Shown here in pieces: positions 52,068-61,603 of a DNA stretch of 64,000 nt. Positions within the stretch are counted from its first letter, which is position 1. Each line of letters begins with the position of its first letter. The notes below the pieces were generated by a model, which did no database searches, was not told the DNA's origin, and saw only the letters and a list, made by a program, of their open reading frames with translations. The position numbers and the translations under genes were made by a program. The DNA comes from Clostridium pascui (lineage in GTDB: Bacteria; Bacillota; Clostridia; Clostridiales; Clostridiaceae): the NCBI RefSeq assembly GCF_016908015.1, contig NZ_JAFBDB010000002.1, forward strand, positions 716,055 through 780,054. Direction: 5' to 3'.

Positions 52068-53905
52068 AAAAGGTTGTGTTTTAATATCAAGTCCGAATAT
52101 TCTAATTGATTTAAAACAGAGTCTTTTTTATTTTTAATTTCAGGTGTTTCAGGTATTACGGATGAAGATTTTATATCATAGTAGGTATTTTGCTGAGATA
52201 AGTAAAATATATTACCATCCGTAAAGGAGCCATTTCTAAATATAGTAAGTCCTTCTTTAGCATTAAAAAGGTCCTTTCCCATGATGTAACTAGCTTCCAC
52301 TCCAAGTATATTTGCTAAGGTTGGATACAAGTCAATTTGACCTCCATATATATTATAAGTCCCATTATACATATCATTAGGAAAGTGAATGAACATAGGT
52401 ACCTTTTGGATTTCAGCCCATTGTAAATCAGTAAATTTATCTATATTTAAAAAGCTTGCTAATTCATTTTCATTAGTTTTTGTAATTGCATGATGATCAC
52501 CATAAAGTGCTACAATACTATTTTTTAGTGTACCTTCTTTATCTAACTTATCTAAAAACATTCCTAACTCTTTATCTGTATAGTGGACTGCCTTAAGATA
52601 ATTTCCAAGAAGTGTATTTTCATAAGGTGCTACATTAAATTCATCGTATTTTTTAATATCATCATAGGGAAAGTGACTACTTAATGTGATTAAAAGAGCG
52701 TAATAAGGTTTCTTTAAATCTTTCATCTTTTCGAAGCTTTGATTTAAAAAGGATTTATCACTTAAACCAAGTCCTATATTTTCATCTATTGTATAATTTT
52801 TTTCTCCATAAAAATTGTCAAATCCGTACTTGGGATATATTACATTTCTATTCCAGAAACTTTCTCTAAAGCCATGGAATACGGAGGTTGAATACCCATT
52901 TGCCTTTAGCACTTTAGGAAGTCCTTTAAATTCATTATTATAATAAATAGAAGTAATAGCTCCAGAATCTGCGGGATATAAGGAATTAATAGATAAAAAT
53001 TCTGCATCAGAAGTTCCACCTGAAGCTGTCTGATAAAAGTAATTATTAAAATAAGCACTTTTATTTATCCATTTATTTAAGTTTGGGGTAACTTCTTTGC
53101 CATTTATAGATTTATTTATTACAAAAGCTTGCAGTGCTTCTACTTGAATTACAATTAGGTTTTTACCTTTACCAATTCCCTTTAAATTTGAGGAAGTGTT
53201 TAGAGTTTTATTTTGTAAAAATGTCTTAATTTCTCCCTCCTTCTCATAGGATAGTGGAGTTCGTTTTGCAATGGTGTTAGTTAGTGAATTAAAAACATCC
53301 AAAAAATGATAATTTAAGTTTCCAAGATTTTTAGCTACATAAATTCTATTGTACATAGTACTTATAAGTTTAGGTTGATCCAATGAAAGTGTAGATATTT
53401 TCCATGCATCAATTCCTACAGCAACTAAAAGTACAAGTGTGAATGAAATGACCCTATATTTTAAAGATGATGTAGTTAAATTTTTGTATTTATATTTATT
53501 TATTTGAGGAACAATAAGAACTATATCTAATATAAATAATAAATCAGTAATTTTAAATAAGTTTGCTACACTAGATTTTACGTCACTTAACAATTGAAGA
53601 CCATTTAATATCACCGAAACAGATATTACATCCTTGAAATACCTAAAATAGTTTAAATCAGCTATTATAAATAATGATATAAATATATTTAAGATAAAAA
53701 GAGATTTAACTCTTTGTTTATCTTTAAAAAGTAAAGCTATAGAACATACAATCATTACAGATGCAAATACTGCAAGAAAAATGTTCTTATAAGTAAAATA
53801 TTGAGTTTCAATTTGTCTGCCATAAATTAATATTTTTAATGTAAGAATAAAAATAAAGAAAATCACATCTATATATTTTAAAATTTTATTTTTAAAATTT
53901 AACAT
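52049..53905 (-). CDS. ltaS: LTA synthase family protein (sulfatase-type phosphoglycerol transferase)
   Basis: 618 residues. Five N-terminal transmembrane helices (about 10-170) are followed by an extracellular sulfatase-like domain (about 245-560). The catalytic threonine is in YQTASGGTSDAEFLSINSLY, shown here within 20 residues. Other metal-binding blocks are VIQVEALQAFV, FHGFRESFWNRN and ALYGDHHAI. The enzyme polymerises glycerol phosphate from phosphatidylglycerol into lipoteichoic acid. Length and layout match the clostridial LtaS paralogs. Its exact role (synthase or primase) cannot be told from sequence. Monocistronic on the minus strand. Confidence 0.9.
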   Translation of the reverse strand: MLNFKNKILKYIDVIFFIFILTLKILIYGRQIETQYFTYKNIFLAVFASVMIVCSIALLFKDKQRVKSLFILNIFISLFIIADLNYFRYFKDVISVSVILNGLQLLSDVKSSVANLFKITDLLFILDIVLIVPQINKYKYKNLTTSSLKYRVISFTLVLLVAVGIDAWKISTLSLDQPKLISTMYNRIYVAKNLGNLNYHFLDVFNSLTNTIAKRTPLSYEKEGEIKTFLQNKTLNTSSNLKGIGKGKNLIVIQVEALQAFVINKSINGKEVTPNLNKWINKSAYFNNYFYQTASGGTSDAEFLSINSLYPADSGAITSIYYNNEFKGLPKVLKANGYSTSVFHGFRESFWNRNVIYPKYGFDNFYGEKNYTIDENIGLGLSDKSFLNQSFEKMKDLKKPYYALLITLSSHFPYDDIKKYDEFNVAPYENTLLGNYLKAVHYTDKELGMFLDKLDKEGTLKNSIVALYGDHHAITKTNENELASFLNIDKFTDLQWAEIQKVPMFIHFPNDMYNGTYNIYGGQIDLYPTLANILGVEASYIMGKDLFNAKEGLTIFRNGSFTDGNIFYLSQQNTYYDIKSSSVIPETPEIKNKKDSVLNQLEYSDLILKHNLLKEIGD

Positions 53906-54336
53906 CTTTTAAAGCCCCTTTAAAATGTAATTTGTCTATATAATAAAATTAGAAAATTTTACAAAACATTCAAATGTGCTATTATATATAATAATAGCAC
54001 AAACTAAAGTGAAAATTCCATGTTAACAATAATTTTGCAAGTATAGATTCACAAATTATTATAATACAATAAAATATGAGATATCTCAATAAATTACGAT
54101 GTGGTGATTTATGACAAAATCATATAAATGAACAATATATTAAAATAGCCATTATTTTAAATAATTGTATAGCCGTGTATTTACAATAATAAAATACTGG
54201 TGCATAATTATATAGTAAAATATTATGAATATAATTGAGAAACAACAAAGTATCTCAATTTATTTAAGATGTGCTAATTTATAATCAAATTCAAGATTTC
54301 TATAAATTATGCAATTAACAGATTGGAGGATTAATT
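53906..54336. other. Divergent intergenic region with duplicated segments
   Basis: 431 nt, extremely AT-rich. Two related stretches of about 38 nt begin TATCTCAAT at about 54082 and 54251, and share GATGTG and ATTTAT blocks. The first is entered by the palindrome TGAGATATCTCA (54077-54088). The second carries the loose dyad ATTGAGA (54234-54240) / TCTCAAT (54253-54259). This suggests a duplicated regulator site or promoter for the 54337 gene. No coding potential. Confidence 0.4.
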
Positions 54337-54651
54337 ATGGAAAGTGGAACAGAAAATAATAATGTAGAAGAAGTTAAGGACGCAGGTAATATAAAATTTA
54401 GTAATTTAATTTCAGCTTCAATTACAGATACAGCTATAATGCTTATAACATCAGGAGTACTTTTCTTTGTTTTACAAGTTATTTTAAGGATGGCAGGATA
54501 TAATATATTAAAGCCATACATAGGAACATTTGTCTTAATCATATTTGTTATAGTAAGCATACTTTATTCACCTATAATTAGAACAAAGAAAGCTGCAACA
54601 ATAGGAGAAAAGGGTTCAAGACTAGAAGTAATAAAAAAAGAAACATTATAA
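54337..54651 (+). CDS. Small membrane protein with two transmembrane helices
   Basis: 104 residues. The acidic N-terminus (residues 1-25) is followed by two hydrophobic helices (about 30-52 and 62-82) and a basic C-terminal tail (RTKKAATIGEKGSRLEV). The NLISASITDTAIMLI segment recalls RDD-type proteins, but the third helix and the typical RDD arginines are missing, so I leave the family open. GGAGG lies 8 nt before the ATG. It is followed after 54 nt by rlmD. Confidence 0.6.
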   Translation: MESGTENNNVEEVKDAGNIKFSNLISASITDTAIMLITSGVLFFVLQVILRMAGYNILKPYIGTFVLIIFVIVSILYSPIIRTKKAATIGEKGSRLEVIKKETL

Positions 54652-54705
54652 TAAAGATTTATGTAGGAATTTAGAGCAATATTAGAAATGGAGAGATAAA
54701 ATAAG

Positions 54706-56106
54706 ATGAGAAAAGGTAAGGAATATGAATTTTTAATAGAGGATATAGAATTTCCAGCTACAGGAGTAGCTTATGCGGATGGACTAAAGGTATATATAAA
54801 AAATTCCCTACCAGGTCAAAAGGTTTTGGCTAGATTAAGTAAAAAAAGAAGAGAATATGCTGAAGCAAAAGTTATAAAGGTTTTAGAAGATGTGGCATTT
54901 AAGAGGGAAGCACTATGCCCTATATTTAAAGGCTGCGGTGGATGTAGTGCTCAAGATGTGCCTTATGATATTCAATTAAACTTAAAAGAAAAGCAAGTAT
55001 TAAGACTTTTCGAAGAAGCAAATTTATCAGGATTTGAATATTTAGGTATAGAAGGCAGTCCTAAAGAAGAAGAGTATAGAAATAAAATGGAGTTCACCTT
55101 TGGAGACATGGAAAAGGGCGGAGAGCTTACATTAGGAATGCATGCTAAAGGAAGAAGCTTTGGAATAATAACTGCAGATTATTGTAAGATAGTAGATGAG
55201 GATTATAGAAATATACTTTCTACTGTTTTAGCTTACTTTAGGGAGCAGGGATTTCCTCATTATAGAATAATGAGTCATGAAGGATATTTAAGAAATTTGG
55301 TCATAAGAAAAGCTGATAATACAGGAGAAATACTTATAAACATAGTTACAACTTCTCAAGTAGAATTTAACTTTGCTGAAGTAACTGAACTCCTTAAAAA
55401 CTTAAGCTATAAGGGTACTTTAGTAGGAATACTACATACAATAAATGATTCATTATCTGATACAGTTCAAGCGGATAAGATAGAATTGCTTTATGGAAAA
55501 GATTATATTATAGAAGAAATTTTAGGTCTTAAATTTAAAATAACACCATTCTCATTTTTTCAAACAAACTCTAAGGGAGCAGAAAAACTTTATAGCATAG
55601 TAAAGGAGTTTTTAGGAGACTCAAAATCTAAAACAGTATTTGACCTTTACTGTGGAACAGGAACTATAGGGCAAATAGTAGCTCCAGATGCTGAAAAGGT
55701 AATAGGAATTGAACTTATTGAAGAAGCAGTAAAATCTGCTAATGAAAATGCAAAACTTAATAACTTAAGTAACTGCAAATTTATAGCAGGAGATGTTGCT
55801 AAAATTATAAAAACTATAAATGAAAAACCAGATGTTATAATATTGGATCCGCCAAGACCAGGAGTGCATCCAGTAGCGTTAGAATATGTAGTTGATTTTA
55901 ATGCACCAGATATAATATATGTGTCCTGTAATCCTAAAACTTTAGTTACGGATTTAAAGTATTTAACTGATCAAGGTTATAAAATACAAAAGGTAAAAGT
56001 AAAAGATATGTTTCCTCATACACCGCACGTGGAGACAGTTGTTAAGCTTACAAAAATAAGTGACAGTAGTACGGAAAATGGTGAGTGGGAAGAGTTGAAG
56101 TTCTAG
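54706..56106 (+). CDS. rlmD: 23S rRNA (uracil-C5)-methyltransferase, RlmD/RlmCD type
   Basis: 466 residues. The N-terminal TRAM domain spans about 1-60 ([19 protein letters not shown]). A four-cysteine [4Fe-4S] site lies in [14 protein letters not shown] (plus a later Cys, DYCKIVD). The SAM-binding motif is [11 protein letters not shown] (near 315). The catalytic cysteine is in [14 protein letters not shown], and the DPPRPG motif is intact. It methylates U1939, and in Firmicutes often also U747, of 23S rRNA. The gene symbol reflects family assignment; rumA and rlmCD are alternatives. Confidence 0.92.
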   Translation: MRKGKEYEFLIEDIEFPATGVAYADGLKVYIKNSLPGQKVLARLSKKRREYAEAKVIKVLEDVAFKREALCPIFKGCGGCSAQDVPYDIQLNLKEKQVLRLFEEANLSGFEYLGIEGSPKEEEYRNKMEFTFGDMEKGGELTLGMHAKGRSFGIITADYCKIVDEDYRNILSTVLAYFREQGFPHYRIMSHEGYLRNLVIRKADNTGEILINIVTTSQVEFNFAEVTELLKNLSYKGTLVGILHTINDSLSDTVQADKIELLYGKDYIIEEILGLKFKITPFSFFQTNSKGAEKLYSIVKEFLGDSKSKTVFDLYCGTGTIGQIVAPDAEKVIGIELIEEAVKSANENAKLNNLSNCKFIAGDVAKIIKTINEKPDVIILDPPRPGVHPVALEYVVDFNAPDIIYVSCNPKTLVTDLKYLTDQGYKIQKVKVKDMFPHTPHVETVVKLTKISDSSTENGEWEELKF

Positions 56107-56138
56107 ATTTATAAAAATAGGTGTTCATAAATTATGAC

Positions 56139-56172
56139 AAATGAAGGGTAAATTTTACCCTTCATTTTTTAT
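56139..56172 (+). terminator. Intrinsic terminator after rlmD
   Basis: AATGAAGGGTAAA pairs with TTTACCCTTCATT (about 56140-56166), followed by TTTTATC. Confidence 0.85.
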
Positions 56173-56182
56173 CTTCTAATCC

Positions 56183-56458
56183 ATGAAAAAATATATTCAA
56201 ACAATATTTATAGGTTCACCTAACTGGTTTAAAACATTAGCCCCACCAGTTATGAGTTTTCTTAGACAACATAATTTTATAGGTAAAACAATAATTCATT
56301 TTTGTACTCATGGAGGCGGTGGATTAGGTGAAATCGGAAATGATATAGCTAAAGAGTGCTCAAAATCAAGAATTTTACCTGGTATTGCTGTAAATGGCAC
56401 TGTCCAATCGAAAGAGGTCAGGAATTGGCTTGAGGCAATTGAATATAAGTTTCAATAA
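56183..56458 (+). pseudogene. 5'-truncated flavodoxin gene
   Basis: 91 codons encode the C-terminal half of a Flavodoxin_4-type protein: TIFIGSPNWFKTLAPPVMSF, then FCTHGGGGLGEIGNDI and a C-terminal helix. The N-terminal FMN phosphate loop (xSxTGxT) and about 70 residues are missing. No ribosome binding site precedes the ATG, and it begins right after the rlmD terminator. It is most likely a deletion relic, though the remaining part has no stop or frameshift, so decay is recent. Confidence 0.75.
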
Positions 56459-56480
56459 ATTCCAAGAAAAGCATTTAATT

Positions 56481-56518
56481 AATCCAGTAGAAAAGCGTAT
56501 GTTTGCTACTGGATTTGG
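56481..56518. terminator. Terminator-like hairpin with the AATCCAGTAG stem
   Basis: AATCCAGTAG (56481-56490) pairs with CTACTGGATT (56506-56515), followed by TGGTTTG. The stem sequence is nearly the one used in the three leader elements at 41523, 43895 and 48432. Here no upstream TTTACTG partner is present. Confidence 0.6.
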
Positions 56519-56588
56519 TTTGTTAAAAAATTTAGAATAAATACAGAGAAATTTTATGCTTATGGTTTAGAACTACAGGCTAAACATA

Positions 56589-57587
56589 TTATATTTTTTG
56601 AAAGATAACTGGACGACTTAATTTTCCTAGGCAGATTGGCTGTGTGCTATATTTATAATTATGATTATCCCAAAGACTTGCGGTTGAAATCTGACTATTA
56701 TCATAAGTTTTAAAGAAATATTCACAAGTATTTGTATTAATAAAAGCTGTATATTTCGTATAATCATAAGTATTTCGATCTGTTACAACAACCCCCTTTG
56801 GAATGGAAACACCCTCCATAATATGAAAGCAGGCGATTACTGCCTCTACCCTGTTTTTAGGCATTTCAATGTGTGTTTTTTGATATGCTGTTCTTACAAA
56901 TCGTTCTGGTGACGTATAGCCTCCAGGCAATAGCATGGTTCCCCCAGCTTGACCAAATGGCTCTAATTGAAATTTTCCCCAGTACGCTTCATTAGTCTGC
57001 TTTGAAGAAACATCCATGTAATTTCTTAAATTAGTCATATGCCAACTGAAATCAGGACTGTTGGCCATAACACCTATGGGATTTTCAAATAACTTTATAC
57101 CTTTTCCTGTTTGCTCAATAACAACACATTTCCCGCTTTTATCTGTGGCGATCCAATGCAATGGTGCAACTGTTTGCGTTATTGGATCTGACATACCAAC
57201 GAGAGATATTTGACGAAGTACTTCTTCCAATTCATCTATAGATCCGCATCTGCCCAAAATATAATGGAGAAAATCTAAAGCTGCAACAGGTTCTTTTTTC
57301 GTATTCTTTGCAGGTATATTGTATTTGGCATAACCGGCAAAATATAATGCTGCTGCAGCAAATCCCTTTTCATTTACTCCGTCAAAAAAACCAAGTATTC
57401 CATCAGTTTCTTGCCCTATTCCTATAAAACTATAGTAATCAGAAAATTTATGCATGTTTAAAATATTATTCCATACATAATTTTTTGGTACCACATAAAG
57501 CTGTGATTCAATGGGATAAGAAAAATCCATGGTTCGTCCAAAAAAGTTTTCCATTTGTTTGGACTGTAGAGTTATTGCTGTGCACAT
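56589..57587 (-). CDS. Choloylglycine hydrolase family protein (bile salt hydrolase / penicillin V acylase-like)
   Basis: 332 residues. Ntn-hydrolase whose nucleophile is Cys2, exposed after removal of Met1 (MCTAITLQSKQ). Further family blocks are FFGRTMDFSYP (conserved Arg and Asp), NEKGFAAAALYF, GVMANSPDFSWHM (Asn) and YTSPERFVRTAY. It cleaves amide bonds of conjugated bile salts, penicillin V or N-acyl signals; the specificity is uncertain. The start at 57587 is chosen because the cysteine must follow Met directly and AGGAGG precedes it. The frame is open to 57635. Confidence 0.88.
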   Translation of the reverse strand: MCTAITLQSKQMENFFGRTMDFSYPIESQLYVVPKNYVWNNILNMHKFSDYYSFIGIGQETDGILGFFDGVNEKGFAAAALYFAGYAKYNIPAKNTKKEPVAALDFLHYILGRCGSIDELEEVLRQISLVGMSDPITQTVAPLHWIATDKSGKCVVIEQTGKGIKLFENPIGVMANSPDFSWHMTNLRNYMDVSSKQTNEAYWGKFQLEPFGQAGGTMLLPGGYTSPERFVRTAYQKTHIEMPKNRVEAVIACFHIMEGVSIPKGVVVTDRNTYDYTKYTAFINTNTCEYFFKTYDNSQISTASLWDNHNYKYSTQPICLGKLSRPVIFQKI

Positions 57588-58000
57588 ATTAAATTCCTCC
57601 TTATGAGCTATAAAATTTGATTTTAAGAAAAGCATAGTTTATACCTAGATTTGAAAAATAAAATTCATCCGTTTGGTAATAAAAGAAATGAACATTTATT
57701 AATATGCTTCTTTAGATTAGAAAATTCGGTGATTTTTGGAAGTTTATCTAGTGTATAGATGGGGTGGAGGTATAATGCAAGTATAACTTGTTGTAAAAAA
57801 GTATGAATATGATATAATTTATATAAAAGTTTGCATTAATTAACATTAGAGAATAATTTAATGCATTTATAAGAATCAAAATAAAATTTATGAGCCCATG
57901 ATAAGGCTCTTTTATAATTTTAGGTTGAAAATAGATATTATCGCATGGAAATGAAGTTATATATATTATAAATAAAATATTTACATAGGAGGTAAAATAT
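57588..58000 (+). promoter_or_regulatory. Leader region of the sigma-54 activator gene
   Basis: 413 nt. A possible promoter is TTGTAA (57791) - 16 bp - TATAAT (57813-57818). About 75 nt downstream a small hairpin, GAGCC (57892-57896) with GGCTC (57905-57909), is followed by TTTTATAATTTT. It could be an attenuator. The left 200 nt hold the choloylglycine hydrolase promoter and nothing else I recognise. Confidence 0.4.
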
Positions 58001-59722
58001 ATGAATAGTTACGAAAATGATTATAAATTAGATATTTTTTTTAACATAATTAATAATATGAGTGATGGAATAATAGTCACAGATACTAATGGAAAAATTA
58101 ATATAATCAACAAAATAGCACAGGAAATTTTAAATATTGATGAACATTATAGTGTTGGTAGGGTTATAAGTGACTTAATTCCGGAAGTTTTGGAATTTCA
58201 ATTACCTAAAATGAATTATAGAAAAACTAATAAAAATATTAATATGGGTGAAAAGGTAGTTTTAACCACAAGAATCCCAATGATTGAAAATAATGAAATT
58301 AAAGAAGTAATATATGTATTTGATGATATTACTGAGAAAGAAATAATAAAAGAAGAATTAAAAAAAGAAAAAAATTGGAGCTATATGTTAAAGAAAGCTT
58401 TAAATATGGCTTATGAGGGAATAGTAATTGTAGATAAGCATGGATATATAACTATGATAAGTAAGGGGTATGCAGAATTTTTAGGAATAGATGATAAGAA
58501 AGTGATAGGAAAGCATGCTACAGATGTAATTGAAAATACAAGAATGCATATTGTACTTAAAACAGGAAAAGAAGAAGAAGCTCAGCTACAAAAAATAGGC
58601 AATAAATATATGATGGCAACAAGAACGCCTTTATTTATTAATGGAGAAATACAAGGTGCTGTAGGTAAAGTGCTTTTTAAAAATGTAAAAGAATTAGAGT
58701 TTTTACACAAGAAATTTAGTAAAGTCCAGAAGGAATTAGAAGCATACAAGGAACAGTTTCAAGAAAAAAATAGTGCTAGATATACTTTTGCTGATATTGT
58801 TGGAAATAGTGATGGCATTATGGAGGCTAAAAAGCTATCTAAAAAAGCAGCGTTAACTGATTCCAATGTATTACTTATTGGTGAAAGTGGGACAGGAAAA
58901 GAACTATTTGCACATTCTATACATAAAAATAGCAATAGAAAATATGGACCCTTTGTGAAGGTTAATTGTGCAGCAATACCTTCCGATTTATTGGAATCAG
59001 AATTATTTGGGTATGAAGGAGGAGCCTTTACTGGAGCTAAAAAAGAAGGCAAAATGGGTAAGTTTGAATTAGCTGATGGAGGGACTATTTTTTTAGATGA
59101 AATAGGAGATATGCCACTGCATATGCAAGTGAAACTTTTGAGAGTGTTACAAGAAAAGGAAGTTGAAAGGGTAGGTGCTGTTTCTCCTAAAAATATAGAT
59201 ATAAGAATTATAGCAGCAACTAATCAAAAGCTTGATGGCATGGTAAAGGAAGGGAAATTTAGAGCTGATTTATATTACAGGCTTAATGTAGTTACTGTAA
59301 AAATTCCACCTTTAAGAGAAAGAAAAGACGATATTATATTATTATCTAAGTTTTTATGTGAAAAAATATCCAAAAAATTAAATAAAGAAAATTGTGCAGT
59401 TTCAGCAGAAGCTTTAGAATACTTAAAAAGTTATAAATGGGAAGGAAATGTACGACAATTAGAGAATGCAATTGAAAGAGCCATAAATATCATGGATAAT
59501 ACGAGTACTTTATTATTGCCAAAGCATTTACCAAAGGAAATAACAGGAGTTGAAATAGATATTAACATATCAAAGCTTGAAGATATTATATGGCAAGCGG
59601 AAAGAAATGCAATTGTAAATGCTATAAAAATGTGCAAAGGCAATAAACAAAAGGCAGCTAAAGAACTAGGAGTAAGTAGAACTACTTTATATGAAAAGAT
59701 TAATAAATATAAAATATTATAA
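58001..59722 (+). CDS. Sigma-54-dependent transcriptional activator with two PAS domains
   Basis: 573 residues. PAS domains lie at about 15-115 and 130-230. The AAA+ domain (about 260-490) has Walker A GESGTGKELFAHSIH, the sigma-54-contact loop GAFTGAKK, and Walker B GGTIFLDEIGDMP with RVLQEKEVERVG. The C-terminal Fis-type HTH (NKQKAAKELGVSRTTLYEKI) binds DNA. It activates transcription with RNA polymerase-sigma-54. The PAS domains probably sense a metabolite. It lies directly upstream of a good -24/-12 promoter and of the CoA-transferase operon, which it very likely controls. AGGAGG precedes the ATG. Confidence 0.94.
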   Translation: MNSYENDYKLDIFFNIINNMSDGIIVTDTNGKINIINKIAQEILNIDEHYSVGRVISDLIPEVLEFQLPKMNYRKTNKNINMGEKVVLTTRIPMIENNEIKEVIYVFDDITEKEIIKEELKKEKNWSYMLKKALNMAYEGIVIVDKHGYITMISKGYAEFLGIDDKKVIGKHATDVIENTRMHIVLKTGKEEEAQLQKIGNKYMMATRTPLFINGEIQGAVGKVLFKNVKELEFLHKKFSKVQKELEAYKEQFQEKNSARYTFADIVGNSDGIMEAKKLSKKAALTDSNVLLIGESGTGKELFAHSIHKNSNRKYGPFVKVNCAAIPSDLLESELFGYEGGAFTGAKKEGKMGKFELADGGTIFLDEIGDMPLHMQVKLLRVLQEKEVERVGAVSPKNIDIRIIAATNQKLDGMVKEGKFRADLYYRLNVVTVKIPPLRERKDDIILLSKFLCEKISKKLNKENCAVSAEALEYLKSYKWEGNVRQLENAIERAINIMDNTSTLLLPKHLPKEITGVEIDINISKLEDIIWQAERNAIVNAIKMCKGNKQKAAKELGVSRTTLYEKINKYKIL

Positions 59723-59746
59723 AAGATTTCGTGAAAATTATGCAAA

Positions 59747-59807
59747 GTGTATGTGAAATCGTACACATTTTTAAACTTATTTTAAAAGTGTTCGGTTTTA
59801 CATACAC
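59747..59807 (+). promoter_or_regulatory. Putative activator binding sites (UAS) for the CoA-transferase operon
   Basis: Two 20-bp sites, GTGTATGTGAAATCGTACAC (59747-59766) and GTGTTCGGTTTTACATACAC (59788-59807), are inverted relatives of each other. Each has GTGT/ACAC ends, and their starts are 41 bp apart. They lie about 150-200 bp upstream of the sigma-54 promoter, the usual place for enhancer sites. The pair can also form a long hairpin that might terminate the regulator transcript. Confidence 0.65.
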
Positions 59808-59954
59808 TTTTTTGCCTTTATCTGAAAAATGTAATGATATGTTTACACTTTTTAAGTAATTGGCTAAATATTTATAAAATTTAATTTTTATTATATTACT
59901 AAAGAATTCAGGTAAATCAACGCTAATAAAGAAAAATATAAAGAAAATTTCATA

Positions 59955-59972
59955 TTGGCACAGTTTTTGCTT
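59955..59972 (+). promoter_or_regulatory. Sigma-54 (-24/-12) promoter
   Basis: TTGGCACAGTTTTTGCTT contains TGGCAC-N5-TTGC, with the GG and GC dinucleotides separated by exactly 10 bp. It lies about 50 nt upstream of the CoA-transferase start. This matches the consensus at all invariant positions. Confidence 0.88.
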
Positions 59973-60021
59973 ATTAATTAAAGTGTAAGTTTGTAATTAC
60001 TATGAGAAAGGAGAAGTATTA

Positions 60022-61566
60022 ATGATTAAAGTAAAAACTGTTTCAGAAGCAGTACAAATGATTAAAAGTGGTAGCACTATTGCCATAGGCGGCTTTATAG
60101 GAATTGGACATCCAGAGGAGATAACATCAGAAATAGAAAAAAGTTTTATTGATACAGGAGTACCTAATAACCTCACACTTGTATATGCTGCCGGACAAGG
60201 AGATTCAAATGAAAAAGGATTAAATCACTTAGGTCGTGAAGGATTAGTCTCGAAAGTAGTAGGGGGGCATTGGGGTCTAGCGCCTAAACTTCAAAAACTA
60301 GCCTTAGAAAATAAAGTACAAGCATATAACCTTCCTCAAGGTGTAATATCTCATCTTTTTAGAGACATAGCAGCCAAAAAGGTGGGAACAATTACTCATG
60401 TTGGTCTTAAAACTTTTGTTGACCCTAGAGTTGAAGGGGGAAAATTAAATAAAGTTACTAAGGAAGATATTGTAAAGGTTGTAAACATTGAAGGGGAAGA
60501 AAGACTATTATATAAGGCCTTTCCTATAGATGTTAGTATTATAAGAGCTACCTATGCAGATGAAAAGGGTAACCTATCCTTTGAAAAAGAAGCAGCAACT
60601 GTAGAAGCTTTATCAATAGCTCAAGCTGCTAAAAACTCTGGAGGAGTAGTAATAGCTCAAGTTCAAGCTGTAGTTAGTAATGGAACATTAGATCCAAAGC
60701 TTGTAAAGATTCCGGGAATATGTGTAGATGCTATTGTTGTTGCTAAGCCTGAGAATCATATGCAAACGTTCTCGGAACATTTTAATCCTTCATATTGCGG
60801 GGAAGTAAAGATTCCATTAAATTCTGTAAAGCCTATGGAATTAGATGAAAGAAAAATAATTTCAAGAAGAGCAGCTATAGAACTTACGCCTAACGCAGTA
60901 GTAAATTTAGGTATTGGTGTTCCAGAGGGAGTGGCTGCAGTTGCAAATGAAGAAGGTATTGGAGAAATAATGACATTAACTGTAGAGGCTGGACCAATAG
61001 GTGGAGTACCAGCAAGTGGTTTAAGCTTTGGTGCATCTGTAAATGCGGAGTGTATTTTAGACCAGCCTTATCAATTTGATTTTTATGATGGTGGAGGTCT
61101 TGATGTAGCATTTTTAGGGCTAGCGCAGTGTGATGAAAAGGGAAACATTAATGTTAGCAAGTTTGGGCCTAAAATAGCTGGTTGTGGTGGATTTATTAAT
61201 ATTACGCAGAATTCAAAAAAAGTAATATATTGTGGAACATTTACAGCTGGAGGTTTAAAAATAAAAGTTGAAAATGGGAAGCTAATAATTGGACAAGAAG
61301 GAAAGACTAAAAAGTTTATTAAAGATGTTGAACAAATAACCTTTAGTGGAGAATATGCAAGAGAAATAGGGCAACAGGTTATATATATAACTGAAAGAGC
61401 AGTATTTGAGTTAAAAGCAGAAGGATTAGTTTTAACAGAAATAGCTCCAGGTATAAGTTTAGAGAAGGATATTTTAGCAAATATGGACTTTGAACCAATA
61501 ATATCTGAAAATCTTAAGATTATGGATGAAAGAATATTTAAAGATGAATTAATGAGATTAATTTAA
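60022..61566 (+). CDS. Acyl-CoA:carboxylate CoA-transferase (family I, propionate/acetate type)
   Basis: 514 residues, the length of fused alpha-beta CoA-transferases such as propionate CoA-transferase. The N-terminal domain has [16 protein letters not shown]. The catalytic glutamate is expected in [20 protein letters not shown], written here as [13 protein letters not shown] (near 325), and NLGIGVPEG is a second CoA-binding loop. It transfers CoA from an acyl-CoA to a short-chain acid, avoiding ATP use. It is first in an operon with a GntP permease, a MaoC hydratase and an acyl-CoA dehydrogenase, which suggests activation of an imported hydroxy acid. AAGGAG precedes the ATG. Confidence 0.9.
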   Translation: MIKVKTVSEAVQMIKSGSTIAIGGFIGIGHPEEITSEIEKSFIDTGVPNNLTLVYAAGQGDSNEKGLNHLGREGLVSKVVGGHWGLAPKLQKLALENKVQAYNLPQGVISHLFRDIAAKKVGTITHVGLKTFVDPRVEGGKLNKVTKEDIVKVVNIEGEERLLYKAFPIDVSIIRATYADEKGNLSFEKEAATVEALSIAQAAKNSGGVVIAQVQAVVSNGTLDPKLVKIPGICVDAIVVAKPENHMQTFSEHFNPSYCGEVKIPLNSVKPMELDERKIISRRAAIELTPNAVVNLGIGVPEGVAAVANEEGIGEIMTLTVEAGPIGGVPASGLSFGASVNAECILDQPYQFDFYDGGGLDVAFLGLAQCDEKGNINVSKFGPKIAGCGGFINITQNSKKVIYCGTFTAGGLKIKVENGKLIIGQEGKTKKFIKDVEQITFSGEYAREIGQQVIYITERAVFELKAEGLVLTEIAPGISLEKDILANMDFEPIISENLKIMDERIFKDELMRLI

Positions 61567-61603
61567 TTTATAAAATAAGTGAAAAAGTGAAAGGAGAATT
61601 ATT

